A stretch of 22,214 nt of DNA from assembly GCA_011526275.1 (NCBI GenBank), contig WTJP01000009.1, positions 8,309 through 30,522 of the forward strand, written 5' to 3'. Positions 15,876-22,214 of this stretch are shown here, piece by piece. Origin of the DNA: Candidatus Arcticimaribacter sp. GTDB lineage: Bacteria; Bacteroidota; Bacteroidia; Flavobacteriales; Flavobacteriaceae. The notes under the pieces were generated by a model. That model was not told the origin of the DNA. It searched no databases and saw only the letters and a list, made by a program, of their open reading frames with translations. The position numbers were made by a program, and so were the translations under genes. The first letter of the stretch is position 1. Every line of letters begins with the position of its first letter.

Positions 15876-16361
15876 TTAGGGGTTTAACTTTTTTGATGAA
15901 GCGATGACTTTGGTTTTTAAAGCCTCTTTGTAATCAACAATGCGATTAAGGACATCGCTATTTCCACTGCCAATGATTTGTGCAGCGAGGATACCCGCAT
16001 TTTTTGCACCGTTTAAAGCTACGGTAGCTACAGGCACTCCGCCGGGCATTTGTAAAATTGAAAGTACTGAATCCCAACCGTCGATTGAGTTACTCGATTT
16101 TACGGGAACCCCAATAACGGGCAGTGGGCTAATCGACGCTACCATTCCGGGGAGGTGTGCGGCACCGCCTGCTCCAGCAATGATCACTTTAATTCCGCGT
16201 TTATGGGCTTCTTTTCCATAATCCATCATTTTTTCTGGAGTGCGGTGTGCCGAAACTATATCGACTTCGTGCGCAATATTTAGTTCTTTCAGTACGTCAA
16301 TTGCTGCTTGCATTACGGGTAAGTCGGATGCGCTTCCCATGATAATTCCTACTTCTGCCAT
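15876..16361 (-). CDS. purE: N5-carboxyaminoimidazole ribonucleotide mutase
   Basis: 161 aa, class I PurE. It moves the carboxylate of N5-CAIR to C4, giving CAIR in purine synthesis; PurK makes its substrate. The signature GSASDLPVM near the N-terminus, the catalytic-His segment SAHRTPE, and GAGGAAHLPGM and PVKSS are intact. Its ATG overlaps the purK stop by one base (TAATG), so PurK and PurE are made together. dcp follows 10 bp later. Confidence 0.97.
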   Translation of the reverse strand: MAEVGIIMGSASDLPVMQAAIDVLKELNIAHEVDIVSAHRTPEKMMDYGKEAHKRGIKVIIAGAGGAAHLPGMVASISPLPVIGVPVKSSNSIDGWDSVLSILQMPGGVPVATVALNGAKNAGILAAQIIGSGNSDVLNRIVDYKEALKTKVIASSKKLNP

Positions 16362-17515
16362 TATTTTGTGATTACGGTGATCAAATCTTTTACTTTTTCT
16401 GCTTTTTCTCGTGCGCGAACAAGGTCGGCATCTACTATGGTAACATGTCCCATTTTTCGGAAAGGACGGGTTTCCTTCTTCCCGTAAATATGTGGGGTTA
16501 CCCCTTCTATGCTAAGAGCAGCTTCAATGTTTTCATAATGCACCGCTCCTGTATGCCCTTCGGCACCCACAAGGTTGACCATAACCCCGGCCACAACGGC
16601 TTGTGTACTGCCTAGGGGTAAATCAAGAACAGCTCTAATGTGTTGTTCAAACTGGTCGGTAAGGGTGGTTTCTATGGTGTGGTGCCCACTGTTGTGTGGT
16701 CGTGGGGCAACTTCATTCACGAGTACTTCCCCATTTTCAGTGAGAAACAACTCAACCGCTAGGAGTCCCACATGGTTGAGTGCATTGGACACTTGCAGGG
16801 CAATTTGGGTCGCTTTTTCTTTCACTTGTTCGGGAACCCGTGCTGGGCAAAGTACATATTCTACTTGGTTCGCTTCGGGGTGGAATTCCATTTCTACCAC
16901 GGGGTAGGTCACGGTTTCTCCCGATGCACTTCGTGCAACGGTTACGGCTAGTTCGTGCGTAAATGGCACCAACTTTTCCGCCAAACATTCTTGGTCTTGC
17001 AGTTGGTCGACATCTGCCTGCGAGCGAATAATGCTCACCCCATTTCCGTCATAGCCCAACAAGGCGGCTTTCCACACAAATGGGAAAGCAAGTTTATTGC
17101 TGTCGATAGCCTGTTGCAACACGCTTTTGTTTTCAAAGCGTTGGTGCTTGGCAGTGGGAATATGGTGCTGCTGATAGAAGTCTTTTTGTACTCCTTTGTT
17201 TTGTATCAATTCAAGGGTAGCTGCACTGGGGTAGGTTTGAACCCCCTCTTTCTCCAATTGGCGTAAAGCCTCTGTGTTGACATGTTCAATCTCGATGGTC
17301 AAGACATCAAGTCCTTTTCCAAAGTCATAAACGGTTTGGTAGTCGCTAAAATCGCCTTGTACAAAGTGGTCGCAAGCCAAGCGAGAAGGGGCGCTAGCAC
17401 TGGGGTCGAGTACATGGGTACAAACGTCCCATTTACGGGTGGTGTACAATAACATTTTCCCCAATTGACCTCCGCCTAGAATGCCTAATTTCGCTGGAGA
17501 AGAAAAATACTGCAT
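16361..17515 (-). CDS. purK: N5-carboxyaminoimidazole ribonucleotide synthase
   Basis: 384 aa ATP-grasp enzyme converting AIR, bicarbonate and ATP to N5-CAIR. The N-terminal preATP-grasp loop GILGGGQLGKML (from residue 11) and the C-terminal NEVAPRPHNSGHHTIE metal/ATP block identify PurK. I chose ATG 17515 (MQYFSSP) over the in-frame codon five residues upstream: the shorter start fits PurK proteins and lies 12 bp after a perfect -7 box. It heads the purK-purE-dcp unit and is divergent from adk, pairing IMP synthesis with adenylate interconversion. The leader is too short for a purine riboswitch. Confidence 0.96.
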   Translation of the reverse strand: MQYFSSPAKLGILGGGQLGKMLLYTTRKWDVCTHVLDPSASAPSRLACDHFVQGDFSDYQTVYDFGKGLDVLTIEIEHVNTEALRQLEKEGVQTYPSAATLELIQNKGVQKDFYQQHHIPTAKHQRFENKSVLQQAIDSNKLAFPFVWKAALLGYDGNGVSIIRSQADVDQLQDQECLAEKLVPFTHELAVTVARSASGETVTYPVVEMEFHPEANQVEYVLCPARVPEQVKEKATQIALQVSNALNHVGLLAVELFLTENGEVLVNEVAPRPHNSGHHTIETTLTDQFEQHIRAVLDLPLGSTQAVVAGVMVNLVGAEGHTGAVHYENIEAALSIEGVTPHIYGKKETRPFRKMGHVTIVDADLVRAREKAEKVKDLITVITK

Positions 17516-17527
17516 AAATCTTTTTGG

Positions 17528-17535
17528 CAAAAATA
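17528..17535 (-). promoter_or_regulatory. Bacteroidota -7 box of purK-purE-dcp
   Basis: TATTTTTG on the minus strand (17535 to 17528) matches TAnnTTTG and ends 12 bp before the chosen purK ATG. The nearest upstream TTG is 26 bp away, longer than ideal. Confidence 0.5.
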
Positions 17536-17541
17536 CGCATA

Positions 17542-17549
17542 TATCTTTG
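17542..17549 (+). promoter_or_regulatory. Second, upstream TAnnTTTG box facing adk
   Basis: TATCTTTG, identical to the box at 17586-17593 and 44 bp upstream of it. A TTG (17524-17526) lies 15 bp before it, slightly short spacing. It could be an alternative adk promoter or a chance repeat. Confidence 0.28.
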
Positions 17550-17585
17550 ATTGGGGAATGTCAAGTGACAAAAGCCTTATTTTGG

Positions 17586-17593
17586 TATCTTTG
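17586..17593 (+). promoter_or_regulatory. Bacteroidota -7 box of the adk-obgE-mpl operon
   Basis: TATCTTTG, a perfect -7 consensus, ends 19 bp before the adk ATG, predicting a leader of roughly 13 nt. No -33 TTG is visible at standard spacing. Confidence 0.5.
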
Positions 17594-17612
17594 CCTTTCA
17601 AATAATCAAACT

Positions 17613-18185
17613 ATGATCAACTTAGTTCTCTTTGGAAAGCCAGGAGCAGGAAAAGGCACGCAAGCCGAGTTTTTAAAATCCCACTACCAATTGGTGCATA
17701 TCTCAACCGGAGATGTCTTTCGTTTCAACATTAAAAACGAAACAGCACTTGGGAAATTGGCCAAGTCTTATATCGATCAAGGAGATTTAGTACCCGACCA
17801 AGTGACCATCGACATGCTCGAGGCCGAGGTAGAGAAAAATCTTCAAGCCAAAGGATTTATTTTCGATGGCTTCCCGCGCACTGAAGCCCAAGCACAAAGT
17901 TTGGACGCTTTCCTTGCGAAAAAAGAGATGGCGGTTTCTGGAACCATTGCCTTAGAAGCCAACGACGACGAGTTGGTTGCACGTTTACTAAAACGCGGAG
18001 AAACCAGTGGTCGTTCAGACGATCAAGACGAGGCAAAAATCCGCAATCGTTTCGACGAGTACAACGAAAAGACGGCACCACTTAGAACGTTCTACACAGC
18101 ACAAAATAAATTTCACAGCATCAACGGGATTGGTTCCATCGAGGAAATCACCCAGCGTTTGATGGCTGTAATCGATAGCCTTTAA
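17613..18185 (+). CDS. adk: Adenylate kinase
   Basis: 190 aa, the short form without the long zinc LID. It catalyses ATP + AMP to 2 ADP in the cytosol. P-loop GKPGAGKGT (residues 8-16), AMP-binding STGDVFR, GFPRTEAQ, and the short LID region LLKRGETSGRSDD with the following NRFDEY are all present. The open frame extends further upstream, but ATG 17613 puts the P-loop at its usual place and lies 19 bp after a -7 box, so I use it. obgE follows after 9 bp. No hpt gene lies between or before them here. Confidence 0.97.
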   Translation: MINLVLFGKPGAGKGTQAEFLKSHYQLVHISTGDVFRFNIKNETALGKLAKSYIDQGDLVPDQVTIDMLEAEVEKNLQAKGFIFDGFPRTEAQAQSLDAFLAKKEMAVSGTIALEANDDELVARLLKRGETSGRSDDQDEAKIRNRFDEYNEKTAPLRTFYTAQNKFHSINGIGSIEEITQRLMAVIDSL

Positions 18186-18194
18186 ACAAGATAA

Positions 18195-19205
18195 ATGACC
18201 GAAGGTAATTTTGTTGATTACGTCAAATTAAATATCGCTTCTGGAAACGGAGGCAAGGGTTCGGTTCATTTACACCGCGAAAAATACATCACCAAAGGGG
18301 GACCCGACGGGGGAGATGGAGGACGTGGAGGACATGTGATTGCCCGTGCTAACCCTAACCTTTGGACACTCTATTCCTTTAAGTTTAAACGTCATTTTTC
18401 GGCTGGCCACGGGGAGCACGGAAGTAAAAATAGAAGCTCTGGTGCACAAGGAGAAGACATCTACATCGATGTCCCGCTGGGAACTTTAATTAAGAATACC
18501 GAAACCGAGGAATTGATTACGGAAATTACCGAAGCAGGACAAGAGGTGGTGCTTTTGGAAGGCGGTTTAGGCGGTCGCGGGAACTGGCACTTTAAGTCGC
18601 CAACCCGACAAACGCCGCGCTATGCTCAACCGGGGATTAAAGGAACCGAGTTGCAAATCACCTTGGAGATGAAGGTGCTAGCTGATGTAGGCTTGGTGGG
18701 CTTTCCCAACGCAGGAAAATCGACCTTACTCTCGGCCTTGACTTCGGCTAAACCCAAAATTGCCGACTATGAGTTCACCACCCTAAAACCCAATTTAGGG
18801 ATAGTGGAATACCGCGATTTTCGCTCCTTTGTTATGGCTGATATTCCCGGAATCATTGAAGGAGCTGCCCAAGGCAAAGGACTAGGGCACTATTTTCTTC
18901 GCCACATTGAACGCAATGCGGTTTTGCTCTACCTCATTCCAGCAGACGCCAACGATATCAAAAAAGAGTTTTCCATTTTAAGGAGAGAATTACAAGAGTT
19001 CAATCCGGAATTACTGGATAAAAAATACGTGATTGCCTTGTCCAAATGCGACCTGCTCGATGAGGAGTTGAAGGCAGAATACGCCCAAGAGATGAAGGAG
19101 CAATTTGGAGACCTTCCCCACCTGATGATTTCTTCCGTAAGTCAACTGGGATTAATGGGCTTGAAAGATCTACTGTGGGGACTAATCAATGAGGAAAACC
19201 CATGA
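18195..19205 (+). CDS. obgE: GTPase ObgE/CgtA
   Basis: 336 aa. Residues 1-160 form the Gly-rich Obg fold (GGKGSVHLHREK, GGPDGGDGGRGG, GLGGRGN). The OBG-type G domain follows, with G1 GFPNAGKST (169-177), the switch-I threonine in FTTLKPNLG, G3 DIPGIIEGA and G4 SKCD. It binds the 50S ribosomal subunit and links ribosome assembly to GTP and ppGpp levels. The protein ends shortly after the G domain, so the third (OCT) domain found in some Gram-positive Obg proteins is absent. It lies 9 bp downstream of adk, and its TGA overlaps the ATG of the next gene. Confidence 0.97.
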   Translation: MTEGNFVDYVKLNIASGNGGKGSVHLHREKYITKGGPDGGDGGRGGHVIARANPNLWTLYSFKFKRHFSAGHGEHGSKNRSSGAQGEDIYIDVPLGTLIKNTETEELITEITEAGQEVVLLEGGLGGRGNWHFKSPTRQTPRYAQPGIKGTELQITLEMKVLADVGLVGFPNAGKSTLLSALTSAKPKIADYEFTTLKPNLGIVEYRDFRSFVMADIPGIIEGAAQGKGLGHYFLRHIERNAVLLYLIPADANDIKKEFSILRRELQEFNPELLDKKYVIALSKCDLLDEELKAEYAQEMKEQFGDLPHLMISSVSQLGLMGLKDLLWGLINEENP

Positions 19206-20089
19206 GATGGGTCGTTTTCTTCTTCTTTCTTTTCTCGCTGGGAACCACAGCCCAAGAACGTCCCATTTTTGAACGCTTCGATGAAGGTTTAGCGGCAGAG
19301 TATAAGCAAAAATACCGCGAGCTTGAAAAGTCATCTGCCAGTGAAATGGAGGTGCTGGAACAAAAAATCAAGCTTTCTACGGCCTACAAGGAATACGACG
19401 ACTTAATGGACGCCTTGGAAGATAAGTTAGCGATAACAGAAACCGCCGAGTTGCGCTATTATCTGGGCGGAATAAACGGCATCAAAGCCCTGAGTGTTTA
19501 TCGGCTTTTTGCACTCCCTTATGTTCGCTCCATGTTGTACAATTTTAAGCAGGCCATTGCCTTAGATCCAACCTATACCCCAGCCCTTGAAGCCTATATT
19601 GAATCGCTTTGTCTGGTGCCTTCCATTATAGGAGGAGATGTCGAAAAGGCCATACAATTGTCCGATAAATTGATGCAGCTCAACAAAGTAGAAGGGTATT
19701 TTTCCAAGGGATTTATTTCAAAATCTCTAGGAGAAGAAGCAGCTGCTGTCTCCGCTTATTCACAGGGATTTATCGCTTTGGAAGCATTGGATTTTTGCCA
19801 ATCAGATCAAGAGGCATTTTTTAAAGACAAGTCGCTTAATTTTTCCTTTAAAATTGCTGAAGCCAGCACCCGTTTTGGGATATATCCACAACTTGGTCTT
19901 TGTGCCATTGACTACTTTATCGCTCACAAGAGCGATGCCTATAACATCCCCTTTGAATGGGCTTACTTCCGTAAAGCGCAACTTCATTTATTGCTGAACG
20001 ATAAAATTGCAGCAGAAGGGGCGATTGAAAATGCATTAGCAATACAACCAAATTTTGATAAGGCCCAGGCCTTAAAACAAGCACTTTAA
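19202..20089 (+). CDS. Exported TPR-like protein of unknown function
   Basis: 295 aa. A signal peptide of about 18 residues (WVVFFFFLFSLGTTAQ) has no lipobox Cys, so the protein is probably periplasmic. The mature part is all-helical in character with degenerate tetratricopeptide-like units: ALDPTYTPALEAYIESL, a middle pair around EKAIQLSDKLMQLNKVEGYF and SLGEEAAAVSAYSQGF, and a clear C-terminal unit AEGAIENALAIQPNFDKA. I do not recognise a named family. Its ATG lies within the obgE stop (ATGA), and mpl follows 6 bp later, so it is co-expressed with housekeeping genes. It could be a scaffold for an envelope complex; that is inference only. Confidence 0.8.
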   Translation: MRWVVFFFFLFSLGTTAQERPIFERFDEGLAAEYKQKYRELEKSSASEMEVLEQKIKLSTAYKEYDDLMDALEDKLAITETAELRYYLGGINGIKALSVYRLFALPYVRSMLYNFKQAIALDPTYTPALEAYIESLCLVPSIIGGDVEKAIQLSDKLMQLNKVEGYFSKGFISKSLGEEAAAVSAYSQGFIALEALDFCQSDQEAFFKDKSLNFSFKIAEASTRFGIYPQLGLCAIDYFIAHKSDAYNIPFEWAYFRKAQLHLLLNDKIAAEGAIENALAIQPNFDKAQALKQAL

Positions 20090-20095
20090 TTCGAC

Positions 20096-21460
20096 ATGAA
20101 ACACATTCATTTTATTGCAATTGGGGGCAGTGCCATGCACAACCTAGCACTAGCACTTCACGGAAAAGGTTACCGTGTTTCGGGCAGCGACGATGCTATC
20201 TTTGATCCCTCTAAATCTAAATTGGAAAAAGCGGGTTTGCTGCCTGAGGAATTGGGTTGGTTTCCAGAAAAAATCACTGCGAATTTAGACGGGGTAATCT
20301 TGGGGATGCATGCTAAAAAAGACAATCCAGAGTTGTTAGCTGCCCAAGCCTTAGGCTTGCCCATTTACTCCTATCCTGAATACCTCTACGAGCAAAGCAA
20401 AGACAAAACCCGTGTGGTAATCGCCGGAAGTCACGGAAAAACTTCCATCACTGCCATGGTCTTGCATGTGTTGAATTATCACGACCAAGAGGTTGATTTT
20501 ATGGTAGGCGCACAACTCAAAGGTTTCGAAACCATGGTGCATTTAACCGATCACAACGACTTTATGCTCATTGAAGGAGACGAATATTTGTCTTCTCCCA
20601 TCGATTTACGCCCAAAATTTTTGTGGTATAAACCCAATGTGACTTTGATTTCGGGGATCGCATGGGACCATATCAATGTTTTCCCCACTCTCGAAAGTTA
20701 TGAAGATCAATTCCGTCAATACATAGAAACCATAGTTCCTGGCGGAGCATTGGTTTACAATCAAGACGATGCAGTACTCACACGATTGGTTGCACTATCG
20801 CAAAACACCATTCGCAAACAAGGCTATCAAACCCCACCCGCTTTTATTGAAGATGGGATTACCTACCTTGAGACGCCCGAGGGGGACTTACCCCTTTCCA
20901 TTTTTGGGCAACACAATTTGGCCAACCTTGCCGGAGCTAAATGGATTTGTCAATTGATGGGAATCGATGAACTCGATTTTTACGAAGCGATTGAAAGCTT
21001 TGGTGGAGCTGCCAAACGTTTGGAAAAAGTAGCGCAAGGAAACAGTGCTCACTTGTTTAAAGACTTCGCCCATGCCCCCAGTAAAGTAAAAGCGACAGCC
21101 ACGGCTGTAGCGGAACAATTTAGCGGTTTTACGACCTTGGCTTGTTTGGAATTACACACCTATAGCAGCCTTGATCCTGCCTTCTTACCCCAGTACAAAC
21201 ACTGCTTGAATGGACTCGATGAAGCTTTTGTTTTCTACGATCCAGAAGCGTTAAAGATTAAAGGCCGTGAACCAATAGCGGTAGCGGAAATTGAAGCTGC
21301 TTTTGATCATCCCAACTTGACAGTGTTTACCCAACCCGAGCAATTGCATCAAGCCTTGTTTGAACGAAATTATCGTCAATCGGTGCTATTGATGATGAGT
21401 TCTGGGAATTATGGTGGTTTAGACTGGACGGCCTTGGCCCAGCTTATTGAGGGCGCTTAG
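20096..21460 (+). CDS. mpl: UDP-N-acetylmuramate:L-Ala-gamma-D-Glu-meso-DAP ligase (murein recycling Mur ligase)
   Basis: 454 aa, very near E. coli Mpl in length. It joins recycled murein tripeptide to UDP-MurNAc. The N-terminal Rossmann part begins HFIAIGGSAMHNLA, a Mpl-type rather than MurC-type opening (GGSAM, where MurC has a GxGM-type motif). The ATP loop is GSHGKTS (111-117), followed by IEGDEYLSS, GIAWDHINVFPT and the central HNLANLAGA. The C-terminal Mur-ligase domain has KDFAHAPSKVKAT. A position 6 bp after the TPR-like gene makes it the last gene of the adk operon. Its 3' end overlaps the convergent PaiB-like gene by 17 bp. A general Mur ligase annotation is the fallback. Confidence 0.9.
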   Translation: MKHIHFIAIGGSAMHNLALALHGKGYRVSGSDDAIFDPSKSKLEKAGLLPEELGWFPEKITANLDGVILGMHAKKDNPELLAAQALGLPIYSYPEYLYEQSKDKTRVVIAGSHGKTSITAMVLHVLNYHDQEVDFMVGAQLKGFETMVHLTDHNDFMLIEGDEYLSSPIDLRPKFLWYKPNVTLISGIAWDHINVFPTLESYEDQFRQYIETIVPGGALVYNQDDAVLTRLVALSQNTIRKQGYQTPPAFIEDGITYLETPEGDLPLSIFGQHNLANLAGAKWICQLMGIDELDFYEAIESFGGAAKRLEKVAQGNSAHLFKDFAHAPSKVKATATAVAEQFSGFTTLACLELHTYSSLDPAFLPQYKHCLNGLDEAFVFYDPEALKIKGREPIAVAEIEAAFDHPNLTVFTQPEQLHQALFERNYRQSVLLMMSSGNYGGLDWTALAQLIEGA

Positions 21461-22070
21461 TTTGGTGAAGCGAATACAGTAAATCAATGGCTTTTTCGGT
21501 TTTTGGTCCTGCTTCCTGCATGGCCTTCTTTGCCCGCAGTTGATCGTCTTTTCGTTTGTCTTGCGAAATCTTGTATTTTCCCTCCCATTGTTCAATTTCA
21601 ATGTGAAAACCTACAATATAATCCAGTGCAGCGGCCATTCTAGGGTTGTCGGCATCTAGCGTATAAGCAGGGTTTTCTCCTTCCAAAAAAGCGGTCATGT
21701 TAATTAGGCTTTGCTTCACTTTTTCCTGATCCTTTTCGATGGTAATACGCCCTTTTAAGTGGGCCTTAAAATAATTCCAGGTGGGCAATTGTGTCGTGCC
21801 ATAGACCGAAGGGGAAATGTAAACCTGCGGCCCGTTGAAAATGAGTTCGACTTTTTCGCTAGAACGAAAATGCTCGATTTGCGGGTTGTATTTATCCAAA
21901 TGCCCAATTAAACGGCCAAAGCCTTTATTGGCCTGATATACCAAGGGAGTATGCGTACTTAGAATAGTGTCGTTTTTTGCTGTGATGATGGTCGCTAGGG
22001 GGTAGGTTTGCATCAAGGCCACGATGTTTTCGTAGTTGCTTTCTTGGTGGTGTGGAGGTGGATAATGCAT
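21444..22070 (-). CDS. FMN-binding PaiB-family protein (putative negative transcriptional regulator)
   Basis: 208 aa, split-barrel flavin-binding fold of the PaiB family. Typical blocks are the N-terminal region ending ATIITAKNDTILSTHTPLV, the central GHLDKYNPQ, VYISPSVYG with PTWNYFKAHLKGRI, and the C-terminal EGKYKISQDKRKDD. The family is named for Bacillus PaiB, reported to repress sporulation and protease genes, but most members lack a DNA-binding domain, and none is visible here. An FMN- or haem-binding enzyme is equally plausible. The ATG 22070 start gives the standard MHYPPPHH opening. The gene is divergent from radC and overlaps mpl tail-to-tail by 17 bp. Confidence 0.88.
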   Translation of the reverse strand: MHYPPPHHQESNYENIVALMQTYPLATIITAKNDTILSTHTPLVYQANKGFGRLIGHLDKYNPQIEHFRSSEKVELIFNGPQVYISPSVYGTTQLPTWNYFKAHLKGRITIEKDQEKVKQSLINMTAFLEGENPAYTLDADNPRMAAALDYIVGFHIEIEQWEGKYKISQDKRKDDQLRAKKAMQEAGPKTEKAIDLLYSLHQTKRPQ

Positions 22071-22116
22071 AAATGCTTATTTTAGGTCTTCAACGAATGT
22101 ATTAAAATAAAGTTGT

Positions 22117-22214
22117 ATGGTGCCCCAAAGTCCTTCTCATTTTACCATCCGGGAGTGGTCGGTAGATGATCGACCCCGTGAAAAAATGCTGCTCAAAGGA
22201 GCGCAACAATTGAC
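22117..22214 (+). CDS. radC: RadC (JAB-domain protein), 5' end only
   Basis: Partial: 32 complete codons before the window ends. Direct translation gives MVPQSPSHFTIREWSVDD, then RPREKMLLKGAQQLT. The block W..DDRPREK.LLKG is the conserved N-terminus of bacterial RadC, normally followed by DAELIAILIG. RadC is a widespread JAB/MPN-fold protein; the old DNA-repair assignment is doubtful and its biochemical role is unsettled. The catalytic domain lies outside the window. A one-mismatch -7 box (TAAAGTTG) ends one base before the ATG. Confidence 0.82.
   Translation, partial: MVPQSPSHFTIREWSVDDRPREKMLLKGAQQL

Noticed and set aside
1..22214. Mobile elements, phage genes, CRISPR arrays, toxin-antitoxin pairs, biosynthetic clusters, tRNA or rRNA
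   Set aside because: I read the window for these and saw no transposase, integrase, direct-repeat array, cloverleaf or small paired ORFs; nearly all DNA is accounted for by the genes listed, and no gap exceeds 300 bp.

Overview
The window looks like ordinary core chromosome of a Bacteroidota bacterium, most likely class Flavobacteriia. Four things point there. Type IX secretion/gliding genes (gldJ, porV) are present. An E1-alpha/E2 pyruvate dehydrogenase pair lies without E1-beta. adk is followed directly by obgE. Several genes carry the Bacteroidota-type -7 promoter box TAnnTTTG a short distance before their start, with little sign of Shine-Dalgarno sites. The DNA is moderately AT-rich, very compact, and contains no visible mobile element, tRNA, rRNA, CRISPR array or phage gene. 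I cannot name a genus from the sequence alone.

Layout, left to right. (1) 1-1850: the 5' part of gldJ on the minus strand, divergent from porV on the plus strand. Both belong to the type IX secretion/gliding machinery. (2) 1959-4558: pdhA-pdhC (E1-alpha and a two-lipoyl-domain E2), closed by a clear rho-independent terminator. (3) 4626-6985: a tight plus-strand run of an SDR oxidoreductase, a SprT-like metalloprotein and manC (GDP-mannose synthesis). (4) 6986-9616 on the minus strand: a ketoacyl-ACP synthase III homologue, then the lipid-transport ABC pair mlaE-mlaF. The stop codons of manC and mlaF abut with no base between them. (5) 9753-12575 on the minus strand: gcvP (glycine decarboxylase) with the best promoter in the window. 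(6) 12699-13861 on the plus strand: a degenerate UbiA-family membrane protein translationally coupled to an exported rhodanese. (7) 13850-17515 on the minus strand: purK-purE-dcp. (8) 17613-21460 on the plus strand: adk-obgE-TPR-like exported protein-mpl. (9) 21444-22070 on the minus strand: a PaiB-like FMN-binding protein. (10) 22117-22214: the first codons of radC.

Functional links: purK/purE (IMP synthesis) and adk (AMP/ADP balance) diverge from one 97-bp promoter region. PDH and GcvP both handle lipoyl-dependent 2-oxo/amino-acid decarboxylation but are independently transcribed. gldJ/porV, mlaEF, mpl and perhaps manC all serve the cell envelope. Three neighbouring convergent pairs overlap or touch (0, 12 and 17 bp), so mRNA 3' ends must run into the opposite gene.

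I looked for an undescribed system and did not find a strong one. The best leads are the UbiA-like/rhodanese pair and the exported TPR-like protein in the adk-obgE-mpl operon. Both are probably conserved but uncharacterised flavobacterial genes rather than new systems. Two CDSs that run off the window ends (gldJ, radC) were recognised by direct translation.
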